From the NCBI GenBank assembly GCA_900102235.1, contig FMVL01000003.1, positions 558,001 through 622,000 of the forward strand: a stretch of DNA of 64,000 bases. The letters run 5' to 3'. The notes under the pieces are model-generated. The model worked only from the letters and a program-made list of their open reading frames with translations. It ran no database searches and was not told the origin of the DNA. Every line of letters starts with the position of its first letter. Positions within the stretch are counted from its first letter, which is position 1. The translations under genes were made by a program, and so were the position numbers. Source of the DNA: Lachnospiraceae bacterium XBB2008 (GTDB lineage: Bacteria; Bacillota; Clostridia; Lachnospirales; Lachnospiraceae). Shown here in pieces: positions 8,869 to 16,967 of this stretch.

Positions 8869-10029
8869 TTAATCAAACATCTCCAGAACACGGTGATAAT
8901 AGGTGTGATTCTCCCTTATTGCGGCAAGTCCGGCCCGCGCGATCGCCTCGCGCTCATCCTCATGCTCGAGATAATATGCGCACTTGCCCAGCATGTCATC
9001 CGTACTTTCGAATGACACGAAATGCTCCCCGTCGTTGAAAAACCGCAGCATGTCTCCTGCGTAGGATGTCAGCAGAAAGCCGCCTGCGCCCATGATCTCA
9101 AAGCATCTTAACGGGATCCCGTTAACTATGCTCCTCAGAGATATGTTCAGATCGATACGGGAACGGTTAAATATAAGCGGGGCCTCCCTGAACTGATCTG
9201 CGGGGCCATGGTTGGTCACGCCCGCAAAAGCGGCCGACGCATCATGAGTATACAGATCCACCCGGTAACGCTCACCGAACACGGCCCCGAGCGCCGTAAG
9301 GATGTGATGGCGTTCCTCGACGGTGACCTGTCTGTCGATCACGTACTGGGAAAACAGTGTCCTGGTAGTGATGACACTTCCGGCGGACGGGCCCAGAGGA
9401 AGCGCCGCGTGCAGATCCTCCAGGATCTCATCCGTGAGCAGATGCTCAGACAGATCCATTCCGTAGATATGCTTCTGCGCCTCTATGATCCCCCGTATAT
9501 ATCCGTAGGTACGGTCGGGCAGCCCCTTATCGATCATCCGGTGATAGAAATCGTGTCTTTCGTTATACAGGGACCCCACAAATGAGATGTCCGCCTCATA
9601 TCCCGGACGGGCCTCCCTGCACAGCTGCTCCACCCTGTCGGGATCCGCAGCCATGGGCAGAAAGTCTATTGTATTTATCCCTTCGGAATGAAACTTCAGA
9701 TATGTATCGGAATCAAATACAAATATATGGTTGGTAGGATATGTGACAGTATAGGAATACAGCTGTACGCACGGATTATCGTATACCCACGCATAGTAGC
9801 CGATCCCGAGATCCTTTGCGGCTTCGGCAACATGCGGGAAGTAATTGAATCCGTACACGATATCACAGCCGTTCTCCCCGGCTGCTTTTTTCACCTTGTC
9901 CGCGATCTCGGGACTCAACAGTCCGTCCTGCGATGTCTGCAGGGCCGCCACATCGTGTCCCGCCACCCGCATGGCCTGTATCATCTCGGAGTTTCCGCAG
10001 CATTCCCACAGCAGATACAGAATCTTCAT
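8869..10029 (-). CDS. CgeB-like glycosyltransferase (second copy)
   Basis: A 386-residue GT-B protein of the DUF3880/CgeB family. The start MKILYLLWECCGNSEMIQAM fits a Rossmann N-terminal domain. WVYDNPC and IFVFDSDTYLKF are family motifs, FLPMAADP begins the C-terminal domain, and LRCFEIMGAGGFLLTSY is the C-terminal nucleotide-sugar site, with Glu in the E-x-M-G-A-G-G pattern. CgeB-type enzymes are reported in spore-coat and flagellar glycosylation settings. It is the last gene of its unit, 22 bp after a paralogue with the same domain order. The donor and acceptor are unknown. Two adjacent copies suggest sequential addition of similar sugars. Confidence 0.82.
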   Translation of the reverse strand: MKILYLLWECCGNSEMIQAMRVAGHDVAALQTSQDGLLSPEIADKVKKAAGENGCDIVYGFNYFPHVAEAAKDLGIGYYAWVYDNPCVQLYSYTVTYPTNHIFVFDSDTYLKFHSEGINTIDFLPMAADPDRVEQLCREARPGYEADISFVGSLYNERHDFYHRMIDKGLPDRTYGYIRGIIEAQKHIYGMDLSEHLLTDEILEDLHAALPLGPSAGSVITTRTLFSQYVIDRQVTVEERHHILTALGAVFGERYRVDLYTHDASAAFAGVTNHGPADQFREAPLIFNRSRIDLNISLRSIVNGIPLRCFEIMGAGGFLLTSYAGDMLRFFNDGEHFVSFESTDDMLGKCAYYLEHEDEREAIARAGLAAIRENHTYYHRVLEMFD

Positions 10030-10051
10030 ATATCGTAAATCTCTCCCATCA

Positions 10052-11257
10052 TCAGGATGTCCCCTCCATGATCAGCGATATCATGGATGCCACTCTGGCC
10101 GGGATCGTATGATTTGCCGTAACGAACTCATATCCTTCGGCGGCGATCCGGGCTCTCTCATCTTCATGCGTCAGATAATACCGCACCAGTTCACATGCCT
10201 CATCAACGGTCTCGTATACGGCCAGATGCCTGCCGGGGATAAGGAATTCCGGTATCTCGGTCTGGGCATTGGTAAGCAGGAACCCTCCGCATCCCAGAAC
10301 ATCCCAGATACGCTGTGGAAGCCCGCTCCTTATAGGGCGCATCGTGGTGTTTATGTTGATCCGGCTTGAGGCTATCACTTCCGGCATCTCGGTCAGGGTC
10401 GATACACCGCCGTGAACGACGACATGAGGACTTATCGATGTGAGCAGCGACGTATCGCTCCTCGTAAACAGATGAAGTGACCCGAGATCCGTGATGCTCT
10501 CCGCGACAGATGACAGAAGCACAAGCCTGTCACGCACGGTCATTTCGGTCCCGAGGCAGGAATTCACGGTCCAGAAAGCATTGATATCGCCGATCGTCTC
10601 CCCTATACCGGAAACCGTCGACGGGACATAATTATTAAATTCAGATATAATTTCAGCGCCTACATCATCCTGCTTTATCACGCTCTCGAGCAGTTCCTGT
10701 CCGGACAGCATCTCCTGAGCCGCAAGCAGTCCCTCGCATAAGCCCCTGACTCTGGGACTCAGAGTCTCCGCGATCTGTGCGTACGGATTTTTCTCGTTAT
10801 ACAGGGAACCTATGAAGCTCACATCATACTTGCAGTTACCTGTTCTGTCTGCTTTTATCAGGGGATTGACGCCAAGAGGCAGGTGGAAGATATGGCCGGG
10901 GTTCTCAGAAGCCACCTCCAGGTACTGCTCCCGGTCAAACAGGAATATCCTGTTACATTCATTTCTGACAGCCGCAGACCAGAGTTCGGTCACCGGACAG
11001 TCCACGCTCACGCACACATACATTACATGCAGTTTTTCGCATATATCCGATATATACGGAAAAAAATTGATACTGAACACAAACATCGGCTTGTTGGTCA
11101 GTATCATTTCGGCTATCGAAGATATCCGCACGTCGGCGGGGATGTTCTTTTCCGTCATTTCAAGGCGGTCTTCGACCACATCTATGCCGAGGGCCCTGAA
11201 AGCGTCTATGTAGCCCGGCTCGCATATGCTGTTATATCTGTGTATGACTATCTTCAT
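10052..11257 (-). CDS. CgeB-like glycosyltransferase (first copy)
   Basis: About 401 residues, with the same architecture as its downstream paralogue: DUF3880-like N-terminal domain (FVFSINFFPYISDICEKL, VCVSVDCPV), middle FHLPLGVNP, and C-terminal QRIWDVLGCGGFLLTN. The ATG at 11257 is preferred over the longer frame because an AAGGA site precedes it and the product then begins MKIVIHRYNSICEPGY, which aligns with the start of the paralogue. This start overlaps the end of the MurD-like gene by 26 bp, implying coupled translation. The role is probably transfer of a sugar to a surface protein or glycan; the substrate is unknown. Confidence 0.82.
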   Translation of the reverse strand: MKIVIHRYNSICEPGYIDAFRALGIDVVEDRLEMTEKNIPADVRISSIAEMILTNKPMFVFSINFFPYISDICEKLHVMYVCVSVDCPVTELWSAAVRNECNRIFLFDREQYLEVASENPGHIFHLPLGVNPLIKADRTGNCKYDVSFIGSLYNEKNPYAQIAETLSPRVRGLCEGLLAAQEMLSGQELLESVIKQDDVGAEIISEFNNYVPSTVSGIGETIGDINAFWTVNSCLGTEMTVRDRLVLLSSVAESITDLGSLHLFTRSDTSLLTSISPHVVVHGGVSTLTEMPEVIASSRININTTMRPIRSGLPQRIWDVLGCGGFLLTNAQTEIPEFLIPGRHLAVYETVDEACELVRYYLTHEDERARIAAEGYEFVTANHTIPARVASMISLIMEGTS

Positions 11258-12437
11258 ATACGTAATCCTTAAACATCTCTCCGCGCTGCTCAAAGTTCTT
11301 AAAATATCCGTATGAAGCCGAAGCGGGACTTAAGATACAGGCACGTCCTGCCGGCGTTATGCTCTTCGCAAGCCGTACTGCAGCTTCAAGGGTTTCCTCA
11401 TAATACACACGATCCAGGTCACTTACTTCGTCATATATGCGTTTCCCCGAATCATATGAGCAGATATACCTGTACTCGGGGTGATTGCGGATATACTCGA
11501 TAAGCTCCGTATAATCTATGCCCCTGTCCATGCCGCCTATCAGTACGGTATGAGCATCCGGCACCGCCTCGAGGGCCATGATCGTTGCATCGGGGATCGT
11601 GGATATGGAATCGTCATAGTATTTTACGCCGTCACGCTCTCCTATGAAGCTGAGTCTGTGAGGCAGTCCCTTAAAATCCGCCAGCGATGCCACCGCGCGG
11701 TCCCGGTCAAGTCCCAGAACATCCGTCACGATCTTCAGTACGAAGTTGGCATTACACACGTTATGCTTGCCAAGGATCTGCAGGCCGTAATCCCCTTCCG
11801 TATCATAGGGCATGTGGATAACTTTTGCCTTCGTCTCTATCTCGGGGACTCCTTCCCCAATCAGAAAAACATCCGATTCTTTCTGGAAAGCGGTTATGTG
11901 TTTCTTGGCATTAAAGTACGCTTCCATCGTCGAATAGTAATCAAGATGCTCCTCATGAAGGTTTAAAAATACCGCAATATGGGGAGATACATGCACATGG
12001 GCCAGCTGATGACAGGACATCTCAAATACAACAAGTGTATCGTCCGTTATCTCATCGAAGAAGTTAAGGCAGGGCTCTCCTATGTTTCCTAAAAGTATGG
12101 TTTTACCGGGATATACATGAGTTAAAACATGATTTAGCATGGCGGATGTAGTGCTTTTCCCTTTGGTTCCCGTGATGCCGATGACCCGGTCGCGGTACTC
12201 CTCCAGAAACAGTTCCGTCTGCGAGGTATACTTCGGCGAATCTTCATCCATCCGGATGCCGGGGCTCTTGATGATGAGATCATACTTATCCTCATCGATC
12301 TCTTCGCGCTTTCCTTCGAACACTTCAACGCTCGCCGGCTCACAGCACCGCTTTAAGAACTGTCTCGTGGACTGTCCCTCGCGGCCGTAACCCCATATCA
12401 GTATGTTTTTGTCTTTCAGTTTTTCCGTAACACTCAT
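11232..12437 (-). CDS. MurD-like Mur ligase
   Basis: A 401-residue Mur ligase, somewhat shorter than typical MurD (about 450). It has an N-terminal Rossmann-like domain with ILIWGYGREGQS (12-23), the ATP loop GITGTKGKSTT (87-97), GKHNVCNA (223-230) and DDSISTIPDAT (275-285), where classical MurD has a DSKATN-type sequence. MurD adds glutamate to UDP-MurNAc-L-alanine. The altered 275-285 motif recalls the MurD2/MurL-type or accessory ligases, so substrate or stereochemistry may differ. It lies between an FRG gene and two CgeB-like transferases rather than in a division/wall cluster, so it may be a paralogue with a special job. The ATG has an AGGAG site about 20 bases upstream, unusually far. 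Confidence 0.8.
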   Translation of the reverse strand: MSVTEKLKDKNILIWGYGREGQSTRQFLKRCCEPASVEVFEGKREEIDEDKYDLIIKSPGIRMDEDSPKYTSQTELFLEEYRDRVIGITGTKGKSTTSAMLNHVLTHVYPGKTILLGNIGEPCLNFFDEITDDTLVVFEMSCHQLAHVHVSPHIAVFLNLHEEHLDYYSTMEAYFNAKKHITAFQKESDVFLIGEGVPEIETKAKVIHMPYDTEGDYGLQILGKHNVCNANFVLKIVTDVLGLDRDRAVASLADFKGLPHRLSFIGERDGVKYYDDSISTIPDATIMALEAVPDAHTVLIGGMDRGIDYTELIEYIRNHPEYRYICSYDSGKRIYDEVSDLDRVYYEETLEAAVRLAKSITPAGRACILSPASASYGYFKNFEQRGEMFKDYVYEDSHTQI

Positions 12438-12462
12438 GTCTGTCTGTCAGGAATTCTCCTCA

Positions 12463-13263
12463 TCATTTTACGTAATAATGTCTCGCTATCCACCTGGACA
12501 GTCCGTCAAGTCCGGGATATACGATCCTCTCACTCATGTTCAGCTGATCGAGCATGTCCCTCACACGCCAGCGAAGATCAGCCTTTATCACATACTTCAC
12601 GGTATTCTCGGTCCGTCTGTCCAGAAAGCTCTCTATATCCGTCATCTCCATCGGGATCAGTGAAAAGAACGAGTACTGGTTCACGATGCGCTGGTTGATC
12701 GACGGAGGCTCTATGATGACCATTGCCTCATCTCCCATGTCCGAATCATACTCTGCCAGCGAATCGGCCGCTTCGAGCAGCATGTCCACGGAAAAGATGG
12801 TGGACTGCTTTCTGTTTACTATCTCCTGATACCTTGCGGGAAGGAGCGTAGTCATCTCATTCATGTCGATACGCCATACCATGCAGTCATGCTTTTCCAT
12901 AAGAGCCAGGTTGTCTTCGGCAGTCGCAAAATGCAATCCCACCAGAGCCGAATGAGTCCAGTCGAGCATCCTCGTGGGAAGACCGTAGTGCTGTCCGAGT
13001 ATCATCTGCCTCCATACGGATTCCGCGATCGTCGGATCTCCTATGACCGCATACTTGGCGAAGTTTTCCAGGATCGCGGGCTCGAGCTGCTTCTGCAGAT
13101 GCTTGCAGTTCCGATGCAGACTGGTCTCCATCTTATATGTGGAATCCGGCATCCCGCGATACAGATATGAGTTCCTGTACCTGTCCAGATCCGGGCGGTA
13201 TTCCTGTTCCGTGATAAATTCAGCCAGCCCTTCAAGATCTGAAATGACTATCTCTCTGATCAT
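12463..13263 (-). CDS. FRG domain-containing protein
   Basis: A 266-residue protein with the FRG domain signature: YLYRGMPDSTYKMETSLHR near residue 35, then LGQHYGLPTRMLDWTHSALVGLHFA near residue 88. The domain's enzymatic role is not established; it occurs in stand-alone proteins, often near mobile or defence genes. No signal peptide or membrane segment is seen, so it is probably cytosolic. A GGGGGAT site precedes the ATG. It sits in a six-gene unit after a MATE exporter and before a MurD-like ligase, an unusual context for this domain. The domain call is firm, the function unknown. Confidence 0.8.
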   Translation of the reverse strand: MIREIVISDLEGLAEFITEQEYRPDLDRYRNSYLYRGMPDSTYKMETSLHRNCKHLQKQLEPAILENFAKYAVIGDPTIAESVWRQMILGQHYGLPTRMLDWTHSALVGLHFATAEDNLALMEKHDCMVWRIDMNEMTTLLPARYQEIVNRKQSTIFSVDMLLEAADSLAEYDSDMGDEAMVIIEPPSINQRIVNQYSFFSLIPMEMTDIESFLDRRTENTVKYVIKADLRWRVRDMLDQLNMSERIVYPGLDGLSRWIARHYYVK

Positions 13264-13287
13264 TTTTATCCCCCGTAAAAATCAAAC

Positions 13288-14664
13288 CTAAAGTGTTCCG
13301 TCGGGAACAGTGGAAATGATGTCCCTGTTGATCTTCCACATGAAGTAAATTGTGCATAAAAGCGACATCACTTCCGCGATCGGTAACGACCACCATACGT
13401 TATTGACATAGCCCGTACGTGCGAGCAGATATGCCGCCGGAAGAAGCACTACGATCTGACGCATGATGGAAATGATCATGCTGTATACGCCGTTGCCGAG
13501 GCTCTGGAAAACGGAGCCGATGATGATACATACGGCGGCAACGGGGAAGTGAACCGCTATGATCCTGAGCGCGGGAACGCCCATCTCCAGCATGTGTGCG
13601 GATGCATCGAAAAGCGCAAAGAGCTGAGCTGGAAAGATCTCGAATATCGCAGTCCCGGCCAGCATGATCACCACGGCAAACGTTATGGCAAGTTTGATGG
13701 TCCTGATCATCCTGAGCCTGTTCTTGGCCCCGTAGTTATATGCAACGATCGGCACCATGCCGTTATTGAGTCCGAATACCGGCATGAAGATAAAACTCTG
13801 AAGCTTGAAGTATACGCCGAATACCGCTACGGCGGTGGCCGAAAAGACGCCAAGGATACGATTCATTCCATAGACCATCAGCGAACCTATGGACTGCATT
13901 ATGATAGACGGAAATCCCACGGTATAGATACGTTTGATCACATTAAGATCAGGTCTGAATCTCCTGAAGGAGATATGGATCTCCTTATTCTTTTTCAGAT
14001 TGATGAAAACGGCAAGAGTCCCTGCAATGATCTGTCCCGTAACGGTAGCAACGGCGGCGCCGGCTATGCCCATGCGGGGTGCGCCGAGCAGACCGAATAT
14101 GAGTATCGGATCCAGGATGATATTGATCACCGCACCCGTCATCTGCGTGATCATGTTATAAAGTGTCATGCCGGTCGACTGCAGGAGCCTCTCGAATATC
14201 ACCTGTGTATACAGTCCGAAGCTCATCGTGGTGCATATCGTCAGATATGTCACGCCGTAACCCACTATATTGGGATCATCTATCTGTGAATGATAGAAGG
14301 GCTTTACCAGAAACAGACCGACCAGCAGGAATATGATATAACTGCAGGCCGAAAGGAATATCCCGTTGGTAGCGGCTTTATTAACGGAATCATAGTCCTT
14401 TTCACCGAGAGAACGGGAAAGGAGCGCATTGACTCCGACGCCCGCGCCAAGTCCCAGCGCCATCATGAGCATCTGTAACGGAAAAGCCATGGATACGGCC
14501 GTGAGAGCGTCTTCCTCTATGCGGGCAACAAAGATAGAGTCCACGACATTATACAATGCCTGCACCATCATGGACATCATCATTGGCACAGACATCGTAA
14601 TAAGGAGTTTATTCACGGGCATGGTGCCCATTTTGTTTTCTTCAAGTATCAGTTCCTCTTCCAT
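13288..14664 (-). CDS. MATE family multidrug/sodium antiporter
   Basis: About 458 residues with roughly twelve hydrophobic segments in two related halves, as in MATE exporters of the NorM/DinF-like group. PMMMSMMVQALYNVVDSIFV and GLGAGVGVNALLSRSLGE are typical of helices 1-2 and their following loop; GFPSIIMQSIGSLMVYGMNRIL repeats this in the second half. It would export cationic or lipid-linked compounds using a Na+ or H+ gradient. The ATG at 14664 is favoured because MEEELILEENKMGTMPVNKLL is the usual MATE start. It overlaps the 3' end of the histidine kinase gene by 23 bp. The substrate is unknown. Confidence 0.88.
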   Translation of the reverse strand: MEEELILEENKMGTMPVNKLLITMSVPMMMSMMVQALYNVVDSIFVARIEEDALTAVSMAFPLQMLMMALGLGAGVGVNALLSRSLGEKDYDSVNKAATNGIFLSACSYIIFLLVGLFLVKPFYHSQIDDPNIVGYGVTYLTICTTMSFGLYTQVIFERLLQSTGMTLYNMITQMTGAVINIILDPILIFGLLGAPRMGIAGAAVATVTGQIIAGTLAVFINLKKNKEIHISFRRFRPDLNVIKRIYTVGFPSIIMQSIGSLMVYGMNRILGVFSATAVAVFGVYFKLQSFIFMPVFGLNNGMVPIVAYNYGAKNRLRMIRTIKLAITFAVVIMLAGTAIFEIFPAQLFALFDASAHMLEMGVPALRIIAVHFPVAAVCIIIGSVFQSLGNGVYSMIISIMRQIVVLLPAAYLLARTGYVNNVWWSLPIAEVMSLLCTIYFMWKINRDIISTVPDGTL

Positions 14665-16885
14665 TTTTAAGGTATCCTTCCAGTTTATCCACCATGTCGT
14701 TAAGATCGACGGGTTTGGATATGTAATCATCAAATCCGGCGGCCAGATACATCTCCCTTGATCCTTCGATCGCATTGGCGGTGAGCACTACCATGACGGT
14801 GGATTCCGGTGCCAGTTTGTCCCTGCGGATTATCTCGAGAGTCTGAATGCCGTCCATTTCGGGCATCATATGATCCAGGAACACCACATCATAAGTGTTC
14901 TCTTTCATCAGTTCTATGGCAGCAGCTCCCGACATTGCCTCGTCGGGTACGATACCGCAGAGCTTCAGGTAATTCCTGGTGACCTTCTGGTTAAGCGCAT
15001 TATCATCCACAACAAGTACGCGGGCATCGGGCTCATAAAGAGTGATGTTTTTCTTCTTGCGCATATTTTCCGTCTTGAGACGTTCCTGATAATTGCCGAT
15101 AACCCTGTCATCGACAACGCCCTGGCGAATATCAAACCAGAAAGTGGAACCCTTGCCGTATTCGCTCTTGACATTGATCGTAGAGCCCATCAGGTCGAGC
15201 ATGCGGTATACGATGGCCATGCCCAGGCCGGTTCCTTCTATGTTGCGGTTACGCGATTCATCGAGACGCTCAAAAGAATGGAACAGTCTGTCCATATCCT
15301 TGTGACGTATGCCGATACCCGTATCTGACACTTCAACATGAAGCCATATGGAATCATCATCATCCTTGCCCATTCCGCGGTTACGGCGCATGGTCAGCGA
15401 TATCTTGCCTTCATCCGTATACTTGACGGCGTTGCTCAAGAGATTCAGCATGACCTGTGACAGGCGCACATCGTCACCGTGCATGACGGACGGAAGTGTA
15501 TCATCGATATACAGTTCAAGTTTAAGTCCCTTGTCTTCCGCCCTGGTCTGAGTGGATGATACCAGACCCGAGATAAACTTCACGGTATCGTAATCCACAT
15601 CTATGATCTCCATCTTGCCGTCTTCTATCTTGGAGAAATCAAGGATGCTGTTGATCAGGTACAGCAATGTATGTCCGGATGTCTCTATTGAAGAAGCATA
15701 ATCCAGGATCTGCTTCTCGGAACATTCCCGCATGATCATCTCATTCATGCCCAGGATCGCATTGATGGGGGTACGTATCTCATGTGACATCTGCGCCAGG
15801 AACTGTGACTTGGCATTATCCGCCGCGATGGCGGCATCGGAAGCGGCACGCAGCTGCTCGGTATACTTGTTCACGCCATCGATATACTTGCGCTCGGCCG
15901 TCACATCCCTGAGCACGACATAATATCCGACATTTCTCTTGCCGTCCTTGATGTATTCGACTCTCGTCTGATATGATCTTCCTCCGATCTCGATCAGGGG
16001 GCTCTCAGTTCTGTCTCCCGACGCAAACCGGATCACGCATTCTCCGAGCTGTCTGAACTCTGCGACAGTTTCATTCAGCAGGTGGTCCGTCTGTGCGGTG
16101 CGCAGTCCCGGGATCATCTTCTGTGCAGTCTTATTGGAAACCAGGAGTCTTCGCTCCATGTCAAAGCACACAAGTCCGTCCGCACCTTCCTCAAGGATAT
16201 TGGCGGAGATATCACCGGTGATATAGTAAAGCCTGGTCCTGTGGGAAATGAGAAGGAAAGCGACCTCAGTAAGAACATAAGCCGCCGGAGCGAGCTCCAC
16301 GTCCTTGGTGATCGCGCGGCCACCGAAGAAAGCAACCACGGAGAGCAGCATCATGCCGGTCAGCAGATAGATATTCTGCATGGATGCTTCGGTCTTTTTG
16401 AAATAGCTGTATATCAGAACACCGAGAGTAGCGGCCATATACAGGACTATCGTCACATAGAACAAGGTGTGAACGGGCCCATATTCTTTGATGAGCACGG
16501 ACACGCCGTGTCTCCTCTCGAGAGTAACGCTCTTGTAAAAGATCTGGCTGTATCCGACGGTCATCGAGCACAGATACATCGTGATCGACCAGCCGAACAG
16601 CAGAAGCCTTGCCCATGGTTTAAAACCGATGTGGCAGAGATTGCACACTACCAGGAATGCAAAAAGCTGAAGGAAGCACCCTCCCAGATATACCAGATGG
16701 TTTGCAAGTATCGCGGTCTCCACAGTGGTAGCCGTGGCCATCTTCATATAGCCCAGCAGATTAATGGGAATGAGTATGAAGAATACCGCAAAATCAATAT
16801 CTATCCTTATCTGCCATCTTACCGAAAGGATAAGCAGCAGAATAGTCGATATCACAAATAAAGTGTTGTAATAACCAAGGATCAT
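14642..16885 (-). CDS. Hybrid sensor histidine kinase with 7TM sensor
   Basis: About 747 residues. The N-terminal 220 residues hold seven hydrophobic helices of the 7TM histidine-kinase sensor type. A PAS-like segment follows (DGLVCFDMERRLLVSNKTAQ), then HisKA with the phospho-acceptor His in MSHEIRTPINAILGMNEMI, HATPase_c (NLLSNAVKYTDEGK, GTGLGMAIVYRM) and a receiver domain with the Asp in YDVVFLDHMMPEMDG. No output domain is attached, so the signal must pass to another protein. The ATG at 16885 with GGAG six bases upstream is preferred over a TTG at 16897. It heads the six-gene unit with MATE, FRG, MurD-like and CgeB-like genes. A good extended -10 lies 34 bp upstream. Confidence 0.92.
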   Translation of the reverse strand: MILGYYNTLFVISTILLLILSVRWQIRIDIDFAVFFILIPINLLGYMKMATATTVETAILANHLVYLGGCFLQLFAFLVVCNLCHIGFKPWARLLLFGWSITMYLCSMTVGYSQIFYKSVTLERRHGVSVLIKEYGPVHTLFYVTIVLYMAATLGVLIYSYFKKTEASMQNIYLLTGMMLLSVVAFFGGRAITKDVELAPAAYVLTEVAFLLISHRTRLYYITGDISANILEEGADGLVCFDMERRLLVSNKTAQKMIPGLRTAQTDHLLNETVAEFRQLGECVIRFASGDRTESPLIEIGGRSYQTRVEYIKDGKRNVGYYVVLRDVTAERKYIDGVNKYTEQLRAASDAAIAADNAKSQFLAQMSHEIRTPINAILGMNEMIMRECSEKQILDYASSIETSGHTLLYLINSILDFSKIEDGKMEIIDVDYDTVKFISGLVSSTQTRAEDKGLKLELYIDDTLPSVMHGDDVRLSQVMLNLLSNAVKYTDEGKISLTMRRNRGMGKDDDDSIWLHVEVSDTGIGIRHKDMDRLFHSFERLDESRNRNIEGTGLGMAIVYRMLDLMGSTINVKSEYGKGSTFWFDIRQGVVDDRVIGNYQERLKTENMRKKKNITLYEPDARVLVVDDNALNQKVTRNYLKLCGIVPDEAMSGAAAIELMKENTYDVVFLDHMMPEMDGIQTLEIIRRDKLAPESTVMVVLTANAIEGSREMYLAAGFDDYISKPVDLNDMVDKLEGYLKNGRGTDT

Positions 16886-16918
16886 CTTACTCTCCAAAAA
16901 GCATAAAGAAACGCGATT

Positions 16919-16927
16919 ATTATACCA
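16919..16927 (-). promoter_or_regulatory. Extended -10 promoter of the histidine-kinase unit
   Basis: On the minus strand this reads TGGTATAAT, a perfect -10 with an extended TGn. Predicted +1 near 16912 leaves a leader of about 27 bases with a GGAG site before the ATG at 16885. No good -35 is visible. Confidence 0.65.
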
Positions 16928-16952
16928 TATTTACGCTCCCTTAACCACATTA

Positions 16953-16961
16953 TGGTATACT
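16953..16961 (+). promoter_or_regulatory. Extended -10 of the flippase gene, leaderless geometry
   Basis: TGGTATACT, an extended -10 whose hexamer ends six bases before the ATG at 16968. The predicted +1 is therefore the A of the start codon. No Shine-Dalgarno sequence precedes this ATG. Confidence 0.6.
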
Positions 16962-16967
16962 AAAGCC

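Noticed and set aside
13549-14289. 246-codon plus-strand frame opposite the MATE gene
   Set aside because: Low-complexity, His/Arg-rich translation with no domain. It is the shadow of a clear twelve-helix membrane protein.
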